Positions 11,454 through 20,074 of a stretch of 64,000 bases of DNA are shown here, in pieces (the stretch's first letter is position 1; the number at the start of each line of letters is the position of its first letter). Both the position numbers and the translations under genes were made by a program. The stretch is taken from the NCBI RefSeq assembly GCF_020535565.1, contig NZ_CP084758.1, positions 4,415,001 through 4,479,000 on the forward strand, in the 5' to 3' direction. This DNA comes from Shinella sp. XGS7 (GTDB taxonomy: Bacteria; Pseudomonadota; Gammaproteobacteria; Burkholderiales; Burkholderiaceae_C). The notes beneath the pieces were generated by a model. It did no database searches. It was given only the letters and a program-made list of their open reading frames with translations, and was not told the DNA's origin.

Positions 11454-11472
11454 ACTGTTTGTTTATACAGTA
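11453..11472 (-). promoter_or_regulatory. LexA (SOS) box at the radical SAM gene promoter
   Basis: TACTGTTTGTTTATACAGTA matches the E. coli SOS consensus at 17 of 20 positions, with both CTGT/ACAG half-sites intact. On the minus strand TATAAA (11462-11467) in the box and TTGGAA (11484-11489), 16 nt apart, make a plausible sigma-70 promoter, so LexA would block polymerase directly. The box abuts the start codon at 11451-11453. Confidence 0.85.
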
Positions 11473-11523
11473 TTTTGCCGCCATTCCAAGCGCCACGGTG
11501 CAGGCGCCCCGACCCAGCGCGCC

Positions 11524-13488
11524 CTAGCCCTGGATCAAACCCGCATCGATCAGGTAGCGCGAAGGCGTCTGGGGGTTGAAGGCCAGACTCAGGCGCTGGC
11601 GCGCGCGGGTCAGGGCCACATAGAGCAGATTGCGGTTCTCGTCCGCCGAGCCCTCGCCCACGAACTCGCCGCGCGAGAGATGGGGCAGCAGCACATGGTC
11701 GAACTCAAGACCCTTGGCGGCTGCGATGGTGGACAGGCTCACCCGCCCGGCCGCCCCAGCCACTCGCGGCGCCTGCGCCCGCTCCAGGCTGTGCAGCAGG
11801 GCGAAGAAACCGTCCAGGTCCTGGTCTTCGCCCAGGGCCAGCTGCAGCAGCTGCTCCAGATGATCGCGCACCTGGCGGACGTCTTCGCGCCGCACCAGCA
11901 CGGCGCCGGCCAGGCGCTCGGGCTCCAGGGCGCCCATCAGGCCAGCAGCCCAGGCGGGCAGATCACCGGCGCGCAGCAGGACCAGGCTGGCCTGCAGCCG
12001 CGGCCGCGCCAGACCCGAGGCATTGCGCAAGACCTGACCCTCGATGAAATCATGCATGCCCTGGGGATGGGCCGCGGCGGCCTCCAGGGCCTGGCGCTGG
12101 GCGCGGTGTGCGTCCAGGCCGCGTAGCGCGTCGCTCTGCACCTGGGCGCCGGCAAACAGCAGCAGCGCCGCCAGGGTGTCGCGGCGCAGGCCGGCGTCGC
12201 GCTCGAAGCCTGCGTAGGCGCCGCGCGCATGGGCGTGCAGGCCGCGCAGCAGCAGGATCTCGCGGCGGCGCAGAAAAGGCGGCAGGCCCTGCAGCTGATA
12301 GGGCACGCCCAGCTTGAGCAGCTCGCGCTCGATCAGCAGGGACTGGGCTGGGCGGCGCAGCAGGATGCGCAGCGTCTGCCGCTCCTGCTGCTGCAGATGC
12401 TCGCGTGCGGCCACGGCCAGCAGCCTAGCCTGCACGCGCACGTTCTCGGCCGGCAGGCACTGGATCTCGGTCTCGCGGCCGACCACGGCCGCATAGGGTT
12501 TGCGGGCCAGGCGGCCGGCGGCCTGGGCCAGGCCCGCACCGAAGCGGTGGCTGGCGCTCAGCGGCAGGCGCAGGGCCGGGCCGATCTCCTGCTCGAAGAT
12601 CGCGCCCATGAAGCCGGCCTCGGCGCCGGCCTGGCCATGGATGACTTGGTCGCGGTCGCCCACGCCCACAAAGGCCGCGCGGCGGTTGCGCGCCAGCAGG
12701 GCCTGGAGCACGGTGAACATGGCGCGATGGGTGTCGTGCATCTCGTCCACCACGATCAGGGCCAGGCCTTGCGCCAGCACCCCGCCCTCCTCCGCCAGGT
12801 CCTGGTCCAGCAGCAGGCGGGCCAGGTCGTAGACCGCGTCGCCGGTGAAGCGGAACAGGGGCCGCTCCGTCTCCTCGCCCCGGCGCAGCATCTCGTAGGC
12901 GCCGAAGACACGCAGGGTGAAATAGTCGCTGCCCAGCTCCTCGGCCAGCTCGGGGCTCAGCGTCTGCTCCAGGGGCTCGCGCTCCAGCAGCAGCCGCCCC
13001 TTGACCACGGCGAAGGACTGGAGCAGGCCTTCGATCAGGGCCTCGGAGGCGCCGCCCACGGCCAAGGCCTCGCGGTGGCGCTCCTGGGGCCGCAGCTGGG
13101 CCTGGGCAATGGCCTCCAGCACATAGGGCCGCAGCTCCTCTTCCTGGCGCAGCTGCAGCATGCCGGCCCCTTCGAGCTCGGCCAGGCAGTCGGTTGCGAA
13201 CTGCTCGAAGGTCTGGATGCGCAGTTCGTGCAGCAGCGTTTCCTGCACGCCGATCAGGCGCAGCTGGGCTTGCAGGGCCTGCACCGCGGGCTCGGTGTAG
13301 GTGAGTGCCAGCAGCATGCGCGGCTGGGCGCCGCGCTGCAGGGCCTGGGCCATGCGCAGGGCCAGGGTGGTGGTCTTGGCCGCGCCGGCATTGGCCTCGA
13401 TCAGCAGATGGCGCGCGCGCGCCGTCTGGATGGCCAGCTGCTCGGCGCTGGGCGTGATGCCGGCCGGCGTGAAGATCGGCTCGGACAC
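11524..13488 (-). CDS. UvrD/Rep-like superfamily 1 DNA helicase
   Basis: A 654-aa ATP-dependent helicase. Visible SF1A motifs: Walker A as LIEANAGAAKTTTLALRM (residues ~28-45), motif Ia LALTYTEPAV, Walker B LIVVDEMHDTHRAMF, motif III FVGVGDRDQVIHG, motif V STIAAAKGLEFDHVLLPHL and motif VI NLLYVALTRARQRLSLAF. Start is GTG at 13486-13488, eight bases after the dnaB stop, so it is probably co-transcribed with dnaB. It is shorter than UvrD or Rep (about 720 and 670 aa) and diverges in the 2B-domain region. It could act in recombination or replication-fork repair; the exact subfamily is not clear. Confidence 0.8.
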   Translation of the reverse strand: MSEPIFTPAGITPSAEQLAIQTARARHLLIEANAGAAKTTTLALRMAQALQRGAQPRMLLALTYTEPAVQALQAQLRLIGVQETLLHELRIQTFEQFATDCLAELEGAGMLQLRQEEELRPYVLEAIAQAQLRPQERHREALAVGGASEALIEGLLQSFAVVKGRLLLEREPLEQTLSPELAEELGSDYFTLRVFGAYEMLRRGEETERPLFRFTGDAVYDLARLLLDQDLAEEGGVLAQGLALIVVDEMHDTHRAMFTVLQALLARNRRAAFVGVGDRDQVIHGQAGAEAGFMGAIFEQEIGPALRLPLSASHRFGAGLAQAAGRLARKPYAAVVGRETEIQCLPAENVRVQARLLAVAAREHLQQQERQTLRILLRRPAQSLLIERELLKLGVPYQLQGLPPFLRRREILLLRGLHAHARGAYAGFERDAGLRRDTLAALLLFAGAQVQSDALRGLDAHRAQRQALEAAAAHPQGMHDFIEGQVLRNASGLARPRLQASLVLLRAGDLPAWAAGLMGALEPERLAGAVLVRREDVRQVRDHLEQLLQLALGEDQDLDGFFALLHSLERAQAPRVAGAAGRVSLSTIAAAKGLEFDHVLLPHLSRGEFVGEGSADENRNLLYVALTRARQRLSLAFNPQTPSRYLIDAGLIQG

Positions 13489-13495
13489 CGCCGGC

Positions 13496-14926
13496 TCAGT
13501 ACTCGGCGCCGGCCGGGCCGGTGTAGCCCGGGGCCAGGTTCTCGAACTTGGTGTGCATGCGCTGGAAGGCCAGCTTCACCGTGCCCACCGGGCCGTTACG
13601 CTGCTTGGCGATGATGATCTCGGCCACACCCGGCTCCTGGCACTGGTCCTTGGTGTAGTACTCATCGCGGTAGATGAACATGATGATGTCCGCATCCTGC
13701 TCGATGGCGCCGGATTCGCGCAGGTCGGACATCATGGGACGCTTGTCGGGGCGCGTTTCGACCGAGCGGTTGAGCTGGGAGAGCGCGATCACCGGGCAGC
13801 GCAGCTCCTTGGCCAGGGCCTTCAGGCCCCGCGAGATCTCGCCCACGATGGCGGCGCGGTTCTCGTCGCTGCTGCCGCTGTTGCCGCTCATCAGCTGCAG
13901 GTAGTCGATGATGATCAGGCCCAGCTGGCCGCTGATGCGGGCCTGGCGGCGTGCACGGGCACGCACCTCGGAGGGGCTCAGGCCCGGGCTCTCGTCGATG
14001 TAGATGCTGGCCTTGCCCAGCTTGTCCACGGCCTCGGAGAGGCGGCCCCACTCGTCGTCGGTCAGGCGGCCGGTGCGCAGATGACCCTGGTCGATGCGGC
14101 CGATGGAGCCCACCATACGCAAGGCCAGCTGGGCCGCGCCCATTTCCATGGAGTAGATGACCACGGGCAGGCCTTCGTCGATGGCCACGTTCTCGCCGAT
14201 ATTGATGGCGAAGGCGGTCTTGCCCATGGAGGGGCGCGCGGCCAGGATGATCAGGTCGCCCGGCTGCAGGCCCGCGGTCATGCGGTCCAGATCGTAGAAG
14301 CCGGTGCGCACGCCGGTCACGTCCTCGGCGCCCTGCTCGGCCAGTTCGTTGACGCGGTCGATCAGGTCCACCACCAGGCGGTCCATGCTGTGGAAGCCCT
14401 GGGCGCCCTTGTTGCCCTCTTCGTTGATGCGGAAGATCTTGCCCTCGGCCTCGTCCACGATCTCCTTGGCCGGCCGGCCCTGGGGGTTCATGGCCGCGGT
14501 GGCGATCTCGTCCGAGGTCTGCACCAGCTTGCGCAGCACGGCGCGCTCGCGCACGATTTCCGCGTAGCGGCGCAGATTGGCCGCGCTGGGCACGCTCTGG
14601 GCCAGGGCGTTGAGATAGGCCAGGCCACCGCAGTCGGCCGCCTTGCCCAGCGAGGTCAGCTCCTCGAAGACCGTCACCACGTCGGCCGGCTTGCCGCCGT
14701 TGATCAGCTTGCCGATGGCGGCAAAGATCTGCTTGTGCTCGAAGCGGTAGAAGTCCGTTTCCTGCAGCAGATCGCCCGCCTTGTCCCAGGCGCTGTTGTC
14801 GATCAGCAAGCCGCCCAGCACGCTCTGCTCGGCTTCTACCGAGTGCGGCGGCACGCGCAGGCGGGCGACTTCGTCGTCCGAGCCGGGAGTGGGGGAAGAA
14901 CCGGGTGCGGAAAAGATCGCGGACAT
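13496..14926 (-). CDS. dnaB: Replicative DNA helicase DnaB
   Basis: A 476-aa hexameric helicase that unwinds DNA at the fork. The N-terminal domain begins with RVPPHSVEAEQSVLGGLLID. The RecA-like domain has Walker A ILAARPSMGKTAFAINI, Walker B LIIIDYLQLMSG and the arginine-finger region PVIALSQLNRSVETRPDKRP. I start at the ATG at 14924-14926 (MSAIFSAPGS); an upstream ATG at 14980 would add 18 unlikely residues and run through a nested palindrome. It is separated from the rplI operon by a terminator and followed tightly by the UvrD-like helicase. Confidence 0.96.
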   Translation of the reverse strand: MSAIFSAPGSSPTPGSDDEVARLRVPPHSVEAEQSVLGGLLIDNSAWDKAGDLLQETDFYRFEHKQIFAAIGKLINGGKPADVVTVFEELTSLGKAADCGGLAYLNALAQSVPSAANLRRYAEIVRERAVLRKLVQTSDEIATAAMNPQGRPAKEIVDEAEGKIFRINEEGNKGAQGFHSMDRLVVDLIDRVNELAEQGAEDVTGVRTGFYDLDRMTAGLQPGDLIILAARPSMGKTAFAINIGENVAIDEGLPVVIYSMEMGAAQLALRMVGSIGRIDQGHLRTGRLTDDEWGRLSEAVDKLGKASIYIDESPGLSPSEVRARARRQARISGQLGLIIIDYLQLMSGNSGSSDENRAAIVGEISRGLKALAKELRCPVIALSQLNRSVETRPDKRPMMSDLRESGAIEQDADIIMFIYRDEYYTKDQCQEPGVAEIIIAKQRNGPVGTVKLAFQRMHTKFENLAPGYTGPAGAEY

Positions 14927-14940
14927 GGCAGGGCACAAAA

Positions 14941-14968
14941 TCCACAGCCCTGTGCACAAGGCTGTGGA
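14941..14968 (-). promoter_or_regulatory. Nested palindrome in the dnaB leader
   Basis: TCCACAGCC (14941-14949) and GGCTGTGGA (14960-14968) are perfect complements and flank the palindrome TGTGCACA (14951-14958). Read on the minus strand, TTGTGCACA fits the relaxed DnaA box (TTWTNCACA) with one mismatch. It lies 15-42 nt before the dnaB start. It could be an operator or a 5' leader hairpin. Confidence 0.5.
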
Positions 14969-15020
14969 GAAGATGTTCACGACCTGGGGTTACAGCGGGA
15001 TAACTGCCACCCCAGAAGAC

Positions 15021-15053
15021 AAAAAGCCGACGACTGATCCAGTCATCGGCTTC
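15021..15053 (-). terminator. Terminator of the rpsF-priB-rpsR-rplI operon
   Basis: On the minus strand AAGCCGA/TCGGCTT plus an inner GACTG/CAGTC stem (one internal mismatch) is followed by five T residues (15021-15025 read in reverse). It lies 46 nt after the rplI stop. Confidence 0.85.
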
Positions 15054-15098
15054 TCTGATCGTTGCAGCCCGGGGACCGCAACGCCATAGGGGATGTGC

Positions 15099-15551
15099 TT
15101 ACTCGGCGTCGGCGACGACTTGCACCGTCACTTCGACCACCACATCGGTGTGCGGAGCGACGTTCACGGGGAACTCACCCACGGCCTTCAGCGGACCCAG
15201 GGGCAGACGGATCTGCGACTTGGCCACGGCGAAGCCCAGCTTGCTGATGGCTTCGGCGATGTCGGCATTGGTGACCGAACCGAACAGGCGGCCGTCCACG
15301 CCAGCCTTCTGGCTGATGCGCACGGTCTTGCCGTTCAGGCTCTCGCCCAGGGCTTGGGCGGCGGCCAGCTTCTCGGCGGCGACCTTTTCCAGTTCGGCGC
15401 GCTTGGCTTCGAATTCCTTGATCGCGGCTTCGGTGGCACGACGGGCCAGCTTGGTCGGGATCAGGAAGTTGCGTGCGTAGCCGTCCTTGACCTTGACGAC
15501 GTCACCCAGATTGCCCAGGTTGGCAACCTTTTCGAGCAGGATGATTTGCAT
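15099..15551 (-). CDS. rplI: 50S ribosomal protein L9
   Basis: A 150-aa L9 with the standard two-domain plan. The N-terminal rRNA-binding domain starts [19 protein letters not shown] and contains the signature [14 protein letters not shown] long central helix (~42-75, alanine/lysine/glutamate rich) connects to the C-terminal domain with [16 protein letters not shown]. It is last in the rpsF-priB-rpsR-rplI operon, 13 nt after rpsR, and is followed by a strong terminator. Confidence 0.98.
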   Translation of the reverse strand: MQIILLEKVANLGNLGDVVKVKDGYARNFLIPTKLARRATEAAIKEFEAKRAELEKVAAEKLAAAQALGESLNGKTVRISQKAGVDGRLFGSVTNADIAEAISKLGFAVAKSQIRLPLGPLKAVGEFPVNVAPHTDVVVEVTVQVVADAE

Positions 15552-15564
15552 GTTGGCTTACTCC

Positions 15565-15855
15565 TCAGACCTTGTGCTGATCGCTGTAGGGCAGCAGGGC
15601 CAGGAAGCGAGCGCGCTTGATGGCCACGGTCAGCTGGCGCTGGTAGAAAGCGCGGGTGCCGGTCAGGCGAGCGGGCGTGATCTTGCCGTTTTCGCCGACG
15701 AAGTCGCGCAGGGTGTCCACGTCCTTGTAGTCGATGGATTCAACACCAGCGACGGTGAAACGGCAGAAACGCTTGCGGCGGAACAGCAGCGATTGTTGGT
15801 TGCGCTTGGGCTTCTTGTCTTTGGAGAAGCGACCCTTACCACGTGCGGGGGGCAT
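15565..15855 (-). CDS. rpsR: 30S ribosomal protein S18
   Basis: A 96-aa S18, which binds S6 on the 30S platform. The core is recognisable from [13 protein letters not shown] through [20 protein letters not shown] to [20 protein letters not shown] and [10 protein letters not shown] basic N-terminal extension ([16 protein letters not shown]) of about 20 residues precedes it, as in other Burkholderiales. It lies 16 nt after priB. Confidence 0.98.
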   Translation of the reverse strand: MPPARGKGRFSKDKKPKRNQQSLLFRRKRFCRFTVAGVESIDYKDVDTLRDFVGENGKITPARLTGTRAFYQRQLTVAIKRARFLALLPYSDQHKV

Positions 15856-15871
15856 AGTAGACCTCTTTAAT

Positions 15872-16195
15872 TCAATCCGGATTAGCGACGGACGATGTTG
15901 CTGCGGGCGCCGGCTTCAGTTCGGTGATGTGGAAGATCGTTCCACGACCGTTGCGCATGGCGGCGATGAAACCTTCGAAGAAGGCATGTCCACCGACCCC
16001 CAGCGCCTGAACGCGCTTGCAGAGTTCACTGCCGATGACCACACTCTTGATCTCCAGGGAGACCCGGCGGGGGCGTCCGGCTTCGGTGACCTGGGACTCA
16101 TGCTTCAAGCTGAAGTCCAGGGCCGCCTGGCCGGCCGGCGTGTATCTGATCAGTCCCAGCTCAAGCAGCTGCGCTTGCAAGACAAGCTTGTTCAC
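15872..16195 (-). CDS. priB: Primosomal replication protein PriB
   Basis: A 107-aa single OB-fold protein of the PriB/SSB family, which helps PriA restart stalled forks. The start [21 protein letters not shown] and the central strands [21 protein letters not shown]-like region are typical. The start is GTG at 16193-16195, with a weak ribosome site. The location between rpsF and rpsR is the classic PriB position and makes this call firmer than sequence alone. Confidence 0.92.
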   Translation of the reverse strand: MNKLVLQAQLLELGLIRYTPAGQAALDFSLKHESQVTEAGRPRRVSLEIKSVVIGSELCKRVQALGVGGHAFFEGFIAAMRNGRGTIFHITELKPAPAATSSVANPD

Positions 16196-16228
16196 CGCTT
16201 GGGCTATGACAGCAACACCAGCTCTTTA

Positions 16229-16585
16229 TCAGGCTTCCTGAGGCGCCTTGCGGGCCTCTTCGCGCTCCACAGCCTTCATCATCACGGAAGGCGTGGTCTC
16301 GGCCTTGTCCTTGACCACGGTCAGGTGGCGCAGGACGGCGTCGTTGAAGCGGAAGCCGGTTTCGAGCTCAGCCAGCACTTCCTTGCTGCACTCGATGTTC
16401 AGGCACAGGTAGTGGGCCTTGGCCAGCTTCTGGATCAGGTAGGCCAGCTGACGGCGGCCCCAGTCCTCGACGCGGTGCACGGCACCGCCACCGGCAGTGA
16501 TCAGGCCCTTGTAACGCTCCAGCATGGCCGGAACTTGTTCGCTTTGATCCGGATGGATCAGCAGAACGATCTCGTAGTGACGCAT
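16229..16585 (-). CDS. rpsF: 30S ribosomal protein S6
   Basis: A 118-aa S6 starting [19 protein letters not shown], with [18 protein letters not shown] and [10 protein letters not shown], all diagnostic. The ATG at 16583-16585 has AAGGAG 6-7 nt upstream. It is first in the operon. It has a leader of about 105 nt from the promoter at 16698-16726, which is where S6:S18 autoregulation occurs in other bacteria; I cannot confirm the RNA motif by eye. Confidence 0.98.
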   Translation of the reverse strand: MRHYEIVLLIHPDQSEQVPAMLERYKGLITAGGGAVHRVEDWGRRQLAYLIQKLAKAHYLCLNIECSKEVLAELETGFRFNDAVLRHLTVVKDKAETTPSVMMKAVEREEARKAPQEA

Positions 16586-16697
16586 AGACACTCCTTGTGG
16601 ATTCCGGTTCCTTGGTCTGCGGCAAAGCCGCCAGCCTCGGTCCCGAGGAAGCCGCCCCAAGGCGTCAAAGACATGGGTACGGCAAGGGAAGCCCGCG

Positions 16698-16726
16698 ATT
16701 CTAGCGCAAGGACGACGCGCCGGCAA
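16698..16726 (-). promoter_or_regulatory. Sigma-70 promoter of the rpsF operon
   Basis: On the minus strand TTGCCG (16721-16726) and TAGAAT (16698-16703) are 17 nt apart. Transcription would start near 16690, leaving a leader of roughly 105 nt before rpsF. Confidence 0.75.
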
Positions 16727-16749
16727 GGCGGCCGCCCTACCCCGCCCCT

Positions 16750-18846
16750 TCAGACCGGCGGCGGGTGTCGCAGCTCGCCGGCCAGGGTCTCGCCCGCCAC
16801 CCGGCGCGGCGTCAGCAGGCTCACCAGCACGGCCGCCGCCAAGCTGGCGGGCACGCCGAAGACCCCGGCCGAGATGGGCTGTATGCCCCACCACAGCAGC
16901 GGCGGGCCGGACAGACCCAGGCTGGCGCGCAAGCCCGGATGGGCGCTGACCATGTACCAGGCCGTCACCCCCAGCCCCACCAGCATGCCCGCGATGGCAC
17001 CCCAGGCATTGGCGCGGCGCCAGAACACGCCCAGCAGCAGCACCGGCACAAAGGCCGCGCCCGCCAGCGAGAAGGCCGCCGCCACCAGCAGCAGGATGTC
17101 GGCGGGCTTCTGCGCCGCCACGGCCGCGGCCGCCAGGGCCGTGAGCAGCAGCATGGTCTTTGACACCATCACCCGCTTGGGCGCCGAGGCCCGCGGATTG
17201 ATCACCCGGTGATAGATGTCGTGCGCCAGGGCGCTGGAGATGGTGAGCAGCAGACCGTCGGCCGTGGACAGGGCGGCGGCCAGGCCTCCGGCTGCCACCA
17301 TGCCCGAGACCACATAGGGCAGGCCCGCCAGCTCGGGCGTGACCAGCATGACGATGTCGCCGCCGATCTGCATCTCGCCGAGCTGGAGCAGGCCGTCGCC
17401 ATTGAGGTCGGACACCGAGAGCAGCCCGGGATCCACCTTGGCCCATTGCGCGATCCAGCTGGGCAGCTGGCCGAAGGGCGTGCCCACCAGGGCATCGAAG
17501 ACCTCGAACTTCACCATCACCGCCAGGGCCGGCGCCGTGATGTAGAGCAGGCCGATGAAGAACAGGGACCAGCCCACGGATTCGCGCGCCTCGCGCACCG
17601 AGGGCGTGGTGTAGCTGCGGTTGAGGATGTGGGGCAGGCCGGCCGTGCCCACCACCAGGCAGAAGACCAGGGCCAGGAAGTTGCGGCGCGACTCCTCGAA
17701 GCTGCGCTGGGCCGCGGCATCCCCCTCGGGATCGCCCGCAAAAGCCTGCGCATGGGGCGGCATGCCGCCCAGCGGTTTGGCCCGCGCCTCGTAGGCGGCC
17801 AGTTGGCGCTGCCAGAGCTCGCGGGCCTCGGCCGGGGTGCGGGGCATGGTGCCCAGCTTCTTCTCGGCCGCCTGGATCTCGGCCAGGGGCGCGTCATCGG
17901 CCTTGAGCCGGGCCACGCGGGCCAGGTTCTCGCTGCGCTCGCGGGCCAGGGCGGCCGGCACATCCTGCAGCTGACGGCGCAGGGTCTCGGCCCGGCGCTC
18001 CAGGGCGGCGATCACCTGCAGCTCGGCCGGATCCTCGCGCAGCTCATGCTCGCGCTGGCTGATCTGCTGCAGCTGATAGCCGTAGACGGCCTGGGGCACG
18101 GGCGAGCCGGTCTGCTTGACCGAGAGCCAGACCACCGGCACCAGATAGGCCACGATCAGAATGATGTACTGCCCCACCTGGGTCCAGGTGACGGCCCGCA
18201 TGCCGCCCAGGAAGGAGCAAACCAGCACCCCGCCCAGGCCCACGAAGACCCCGATCTCGAAGGTCAGGCCCGAGAGCCGTGCCGTGATCAGGCCCACGCC
18301 GTAGATCTGGGCCACCACATAGATGAAGGAGACGGCAATCGCCGCCAGCGCCGCGATCAGGCGCACGGCATTGCTGCCGTAACGGTCGCCCAGGAAGTCG
18401 GGCACGGTGTACTTGCCGAAGCGCCGCAGATAGGGCGCCAGGCCCAGGGCCACCAGGCAGAAGCCGCCGGTCCAGCCCAGCACGAAGGCCAGGCCGCCAT
18501 AGCCCGAGAGATAGAGCGTGCCGGCCATGCCGATGAAGCTGGCCGCGCTCATCCAGTCGGCGCTGGTGGCCATGCCGTTGTAGAGCGCGGGCACGCGCCG
18601 GCCGGCCACGTAGTACTCGTCGGGGTCGGTGGTGCGGCTCAGCACACCTATGCCGGCGTAGACCGCCACCGTGGCGAAGAGGAAGGAAAAGCCTATCCAG
18701 CTCTTGGACAGGCCCAGGCGCTCCAGCAGGGCCAGCAAGAGCACGAAACCGGCAAAGCCCAGGGTGTACCAGGCATAGATCCGGTTCAGGCGGGTCTTGA
18801 GGCCCGGGCTCGGGCGCGACCCGGAGGAGGCAAAGGGGGGCGGCAC
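16750..18846 (-). CDS. Sodium:solute symporter, VC_2705/ActP-like, with EF-hand-like loop
   Basis: A 698-aa SSS-family transporter of about 13 TM segments. Family motifs include [37 protein letters not shown] and the sodium-site region [19 protein letters not shown]. Acetate and related monocarboxylates are the likeliest substrates by similarity to ActP, but no acs gene is adjacent. Two oddities: an insert of about 130 residues (~255-390) rich in Glu/Arg/Gln that looks like a helical hairpin, and a calcium-loop pattern [13 protein letters not shown]. Start is GTG at 18844-18846, since the conserved region begins only 17 residues later ([16 protein letters not shown]). Confidence 0.85.
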   Translation of the reverse strand: MPPPFASSGSRPSPGLKTRLNRIYAWYTLGFAGFVLLLALLERLGLSKSWIGFSFLFATVAVYAGIGVLSRTTDPDEYYVAGRRVPALYNGMATSADWMSAASFIGMAGTLYLSGYGGLAFVLGWTGGFCLVALGLAPYLRRFGKYTVPDFLGDRYGSNAVRLIAALAAIAVSFIYVVAQIYGVGLITARLSGLTFEIGVFVGLGGVLVCSFLGGMRAVTWTQVGQYIILIVAYLVPVVWLSVKQTGSPVPQAVYGYQLQQISQREHELREDPAELQVIAALERRAETLRRQLQDVPAALARERSENLARVARLKADDAPLAEIQAAEKKLGTMPRTPAEARELWQRQLAAYEARAKPLGGMPPHAQAFAGDPEGDAAAQRSFEESRRNFLALVFCLVVGTAGLPHILNRSYTTPSVREARESVGWSLFFIGLLYITAPALAVMVKFEVFDALVGTPFGQLPSWIAQWAKVDPGLLSVSDLNGDGLLQLGEMQIGGDIVMLVTPELAGLPYVVSGMVAAGGLAAALSTADGLLLTISSALAHDIYHRVINPRASAPKRVMVSKTMLLLTALAAAAVAAQKPADILLLVAAAFSLAGAAFVPVLLLGVFWRRANAWGAIAGMLVGLGVTAWYMVSAHPGLRASLGLSGPPLLWWGIQPISAGVFGVPASLAAAVLVSLLTPRRVAGETLAGELRHPPPV

Positions 18847-18944
18847 GCGCGACAGGCTCTCGGTTCGGTCCCCGGATCATGCGGGCGAAGCGCCCTGCCC
18901 GGCCCTAGCGGGAACCCGGAGCGGCCTGCGCCCCGGGGCGGACT

Positions 18945-20066
18945 TCAGCCGCGGGCACCCGCCAGGCGCGTGGCACGCGGGCGGCTGGGCAGGGCGTGGC
19001 GCAGGATGCGCCAGATCACCTGGCCGAACTGGGCCGGCAGGGAGCCGGTGTTGTAGTGCACGCCGTAGCGCTTGCAGATCTCGCGCACCACCGGCGCCAT
19101 CTCCACATAGCGGTTGGCCGGCACGTCCGGGAACAGATGGTGCTCGATCTGGTGGCTCAGATTACCGGACAGGGTGTTGAGCACAAAGCCGCCCGAGAGG
19201 TTGGAGGAGCCGCGGATCTGGCGCCAGTACCAGTGGGCCCGGGTCTCGTTCTTCAGCACGCCCTTGGGGAAGGTCTCCACCTCGGTGGTGAAGTGGCCGC
19301 AGAAGATGATGGTGTAGGTCCAGAGGTTGCGCAGGCCGTTGGCCACCAGATTGCCGGTGAACACGACCAGGAAGCCCGGGCCGGCCAGCAGCGGGAAGAG
19401 CAGATAGTCCTTGAAGAGCTGGCGCCCCACCTTCTTGAGCACCGGCACGCCGGCGCGGCGCAGCTCGGCGCGTGCGGCCTTGCGGCGTGGCCCGAAGAGC
19501 TGACCCAGGCGCAGGTCCTGGATGGCCACGCCCCACTGGAACATCAGGGCGAAGATCACCGCATAGAGCGGCTGCAGCAGGGCCGCGGGCGTCCAGCGCT
19601 GCTCGGGGAAGAGGCGCAGCACGCCGTAGCCGATATCGTCATCCAGGCCGTGGATATTGGTGTAGGTGTGGTGGCGGAAGTTGTGGGTCTTGCGCCAGTT
19701 CTCGCTGGTGGCCACGATGTCCCACTCGAATTCCTTGCCCTTGAAGTGGGGGTCACCCATCCAGTCGTACTGACCGTGGATGACGTTGTGGCCCAGCTCC
19801 ATGTTGTCCACGATCTTGGACAGGGCCAGACCCAGCGTGCCCAGGATCCAGAAGCCGATCAGCCAGGGCGTGGGCAGGAAGGCGCCGATCATCAGCAGGG
19901 CGCGGCCGGCCAGCTCGCTCCAGCGCACCAGCTTGTAGATATTGCGGATGTAGCGCGCATCGCGCGCGCCCAGATCGGCCACGGTCTTGGCACGCAGGGC
20001 CTCGATCTCGGCGCCGAACTTCTCCAGCTCTTCGTGGGAGAGTTGACGGGTCAGGGACTTGTTCAT
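18945..20066 (-). CDS. Membrane fatty acid (acyl-CoA/phospholipid) desaturase
   Basis: A 373-aa integral membrane di-iron desaturase. All three histidine boxes are present: GHNVIHGQYDW, HNFRHHTYTN and HQIEHHLFPD, between hydrophobic segments near residues 60-100 and 225-255. It introduces a double bond into saturated acyl chains using electrons from the ferredoxin reductase encoded just upstream. I use the ATG at 20064-20066 rather than the in-frame TTG at 20078, which overlaps the upstream stop. It resembles Pseudomonas DesB, which pairs with DesC and the TetR repressor DesT, the same three-gene arrangement as here. Delta-9 specificity is likely but not proven. Confidence 0.87.
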   Translation of the reverse strand: MNKSLTRQLSHEELEKFGAEIEALRAKTVADLGARDARYIRNIYKLVRWSELAGRALLMIGAFLPTPWLIGFWILGTLGLALSKIVDNMELGHNVIHGQYDWMGDPHFKGKEFEWDIVATSENWRKTHNFRHHTYTNIHGLDDDIGYGVLRLFPEQRWTPAALLQPLYAVIFALMFQWGVAIQDLRLGQLFGPRRKAARAELRRAGVPVLKKVGRQLFKDYLLFPLLAGPGFLVVFTGNLVANGLRNLWTYTIIFCGHFTTEVETFPKGVLKNETRAHWYWRQIRGSSNLSGGFVLNTLSGNLSHQIEHHLFPDVPANRYVEMAPVVREICKRYGVHYNTGSLPAQFGQVIWRILRHALPSRPRATRLAGARG

Positions 20067-20074
20067 GCTTGTTC

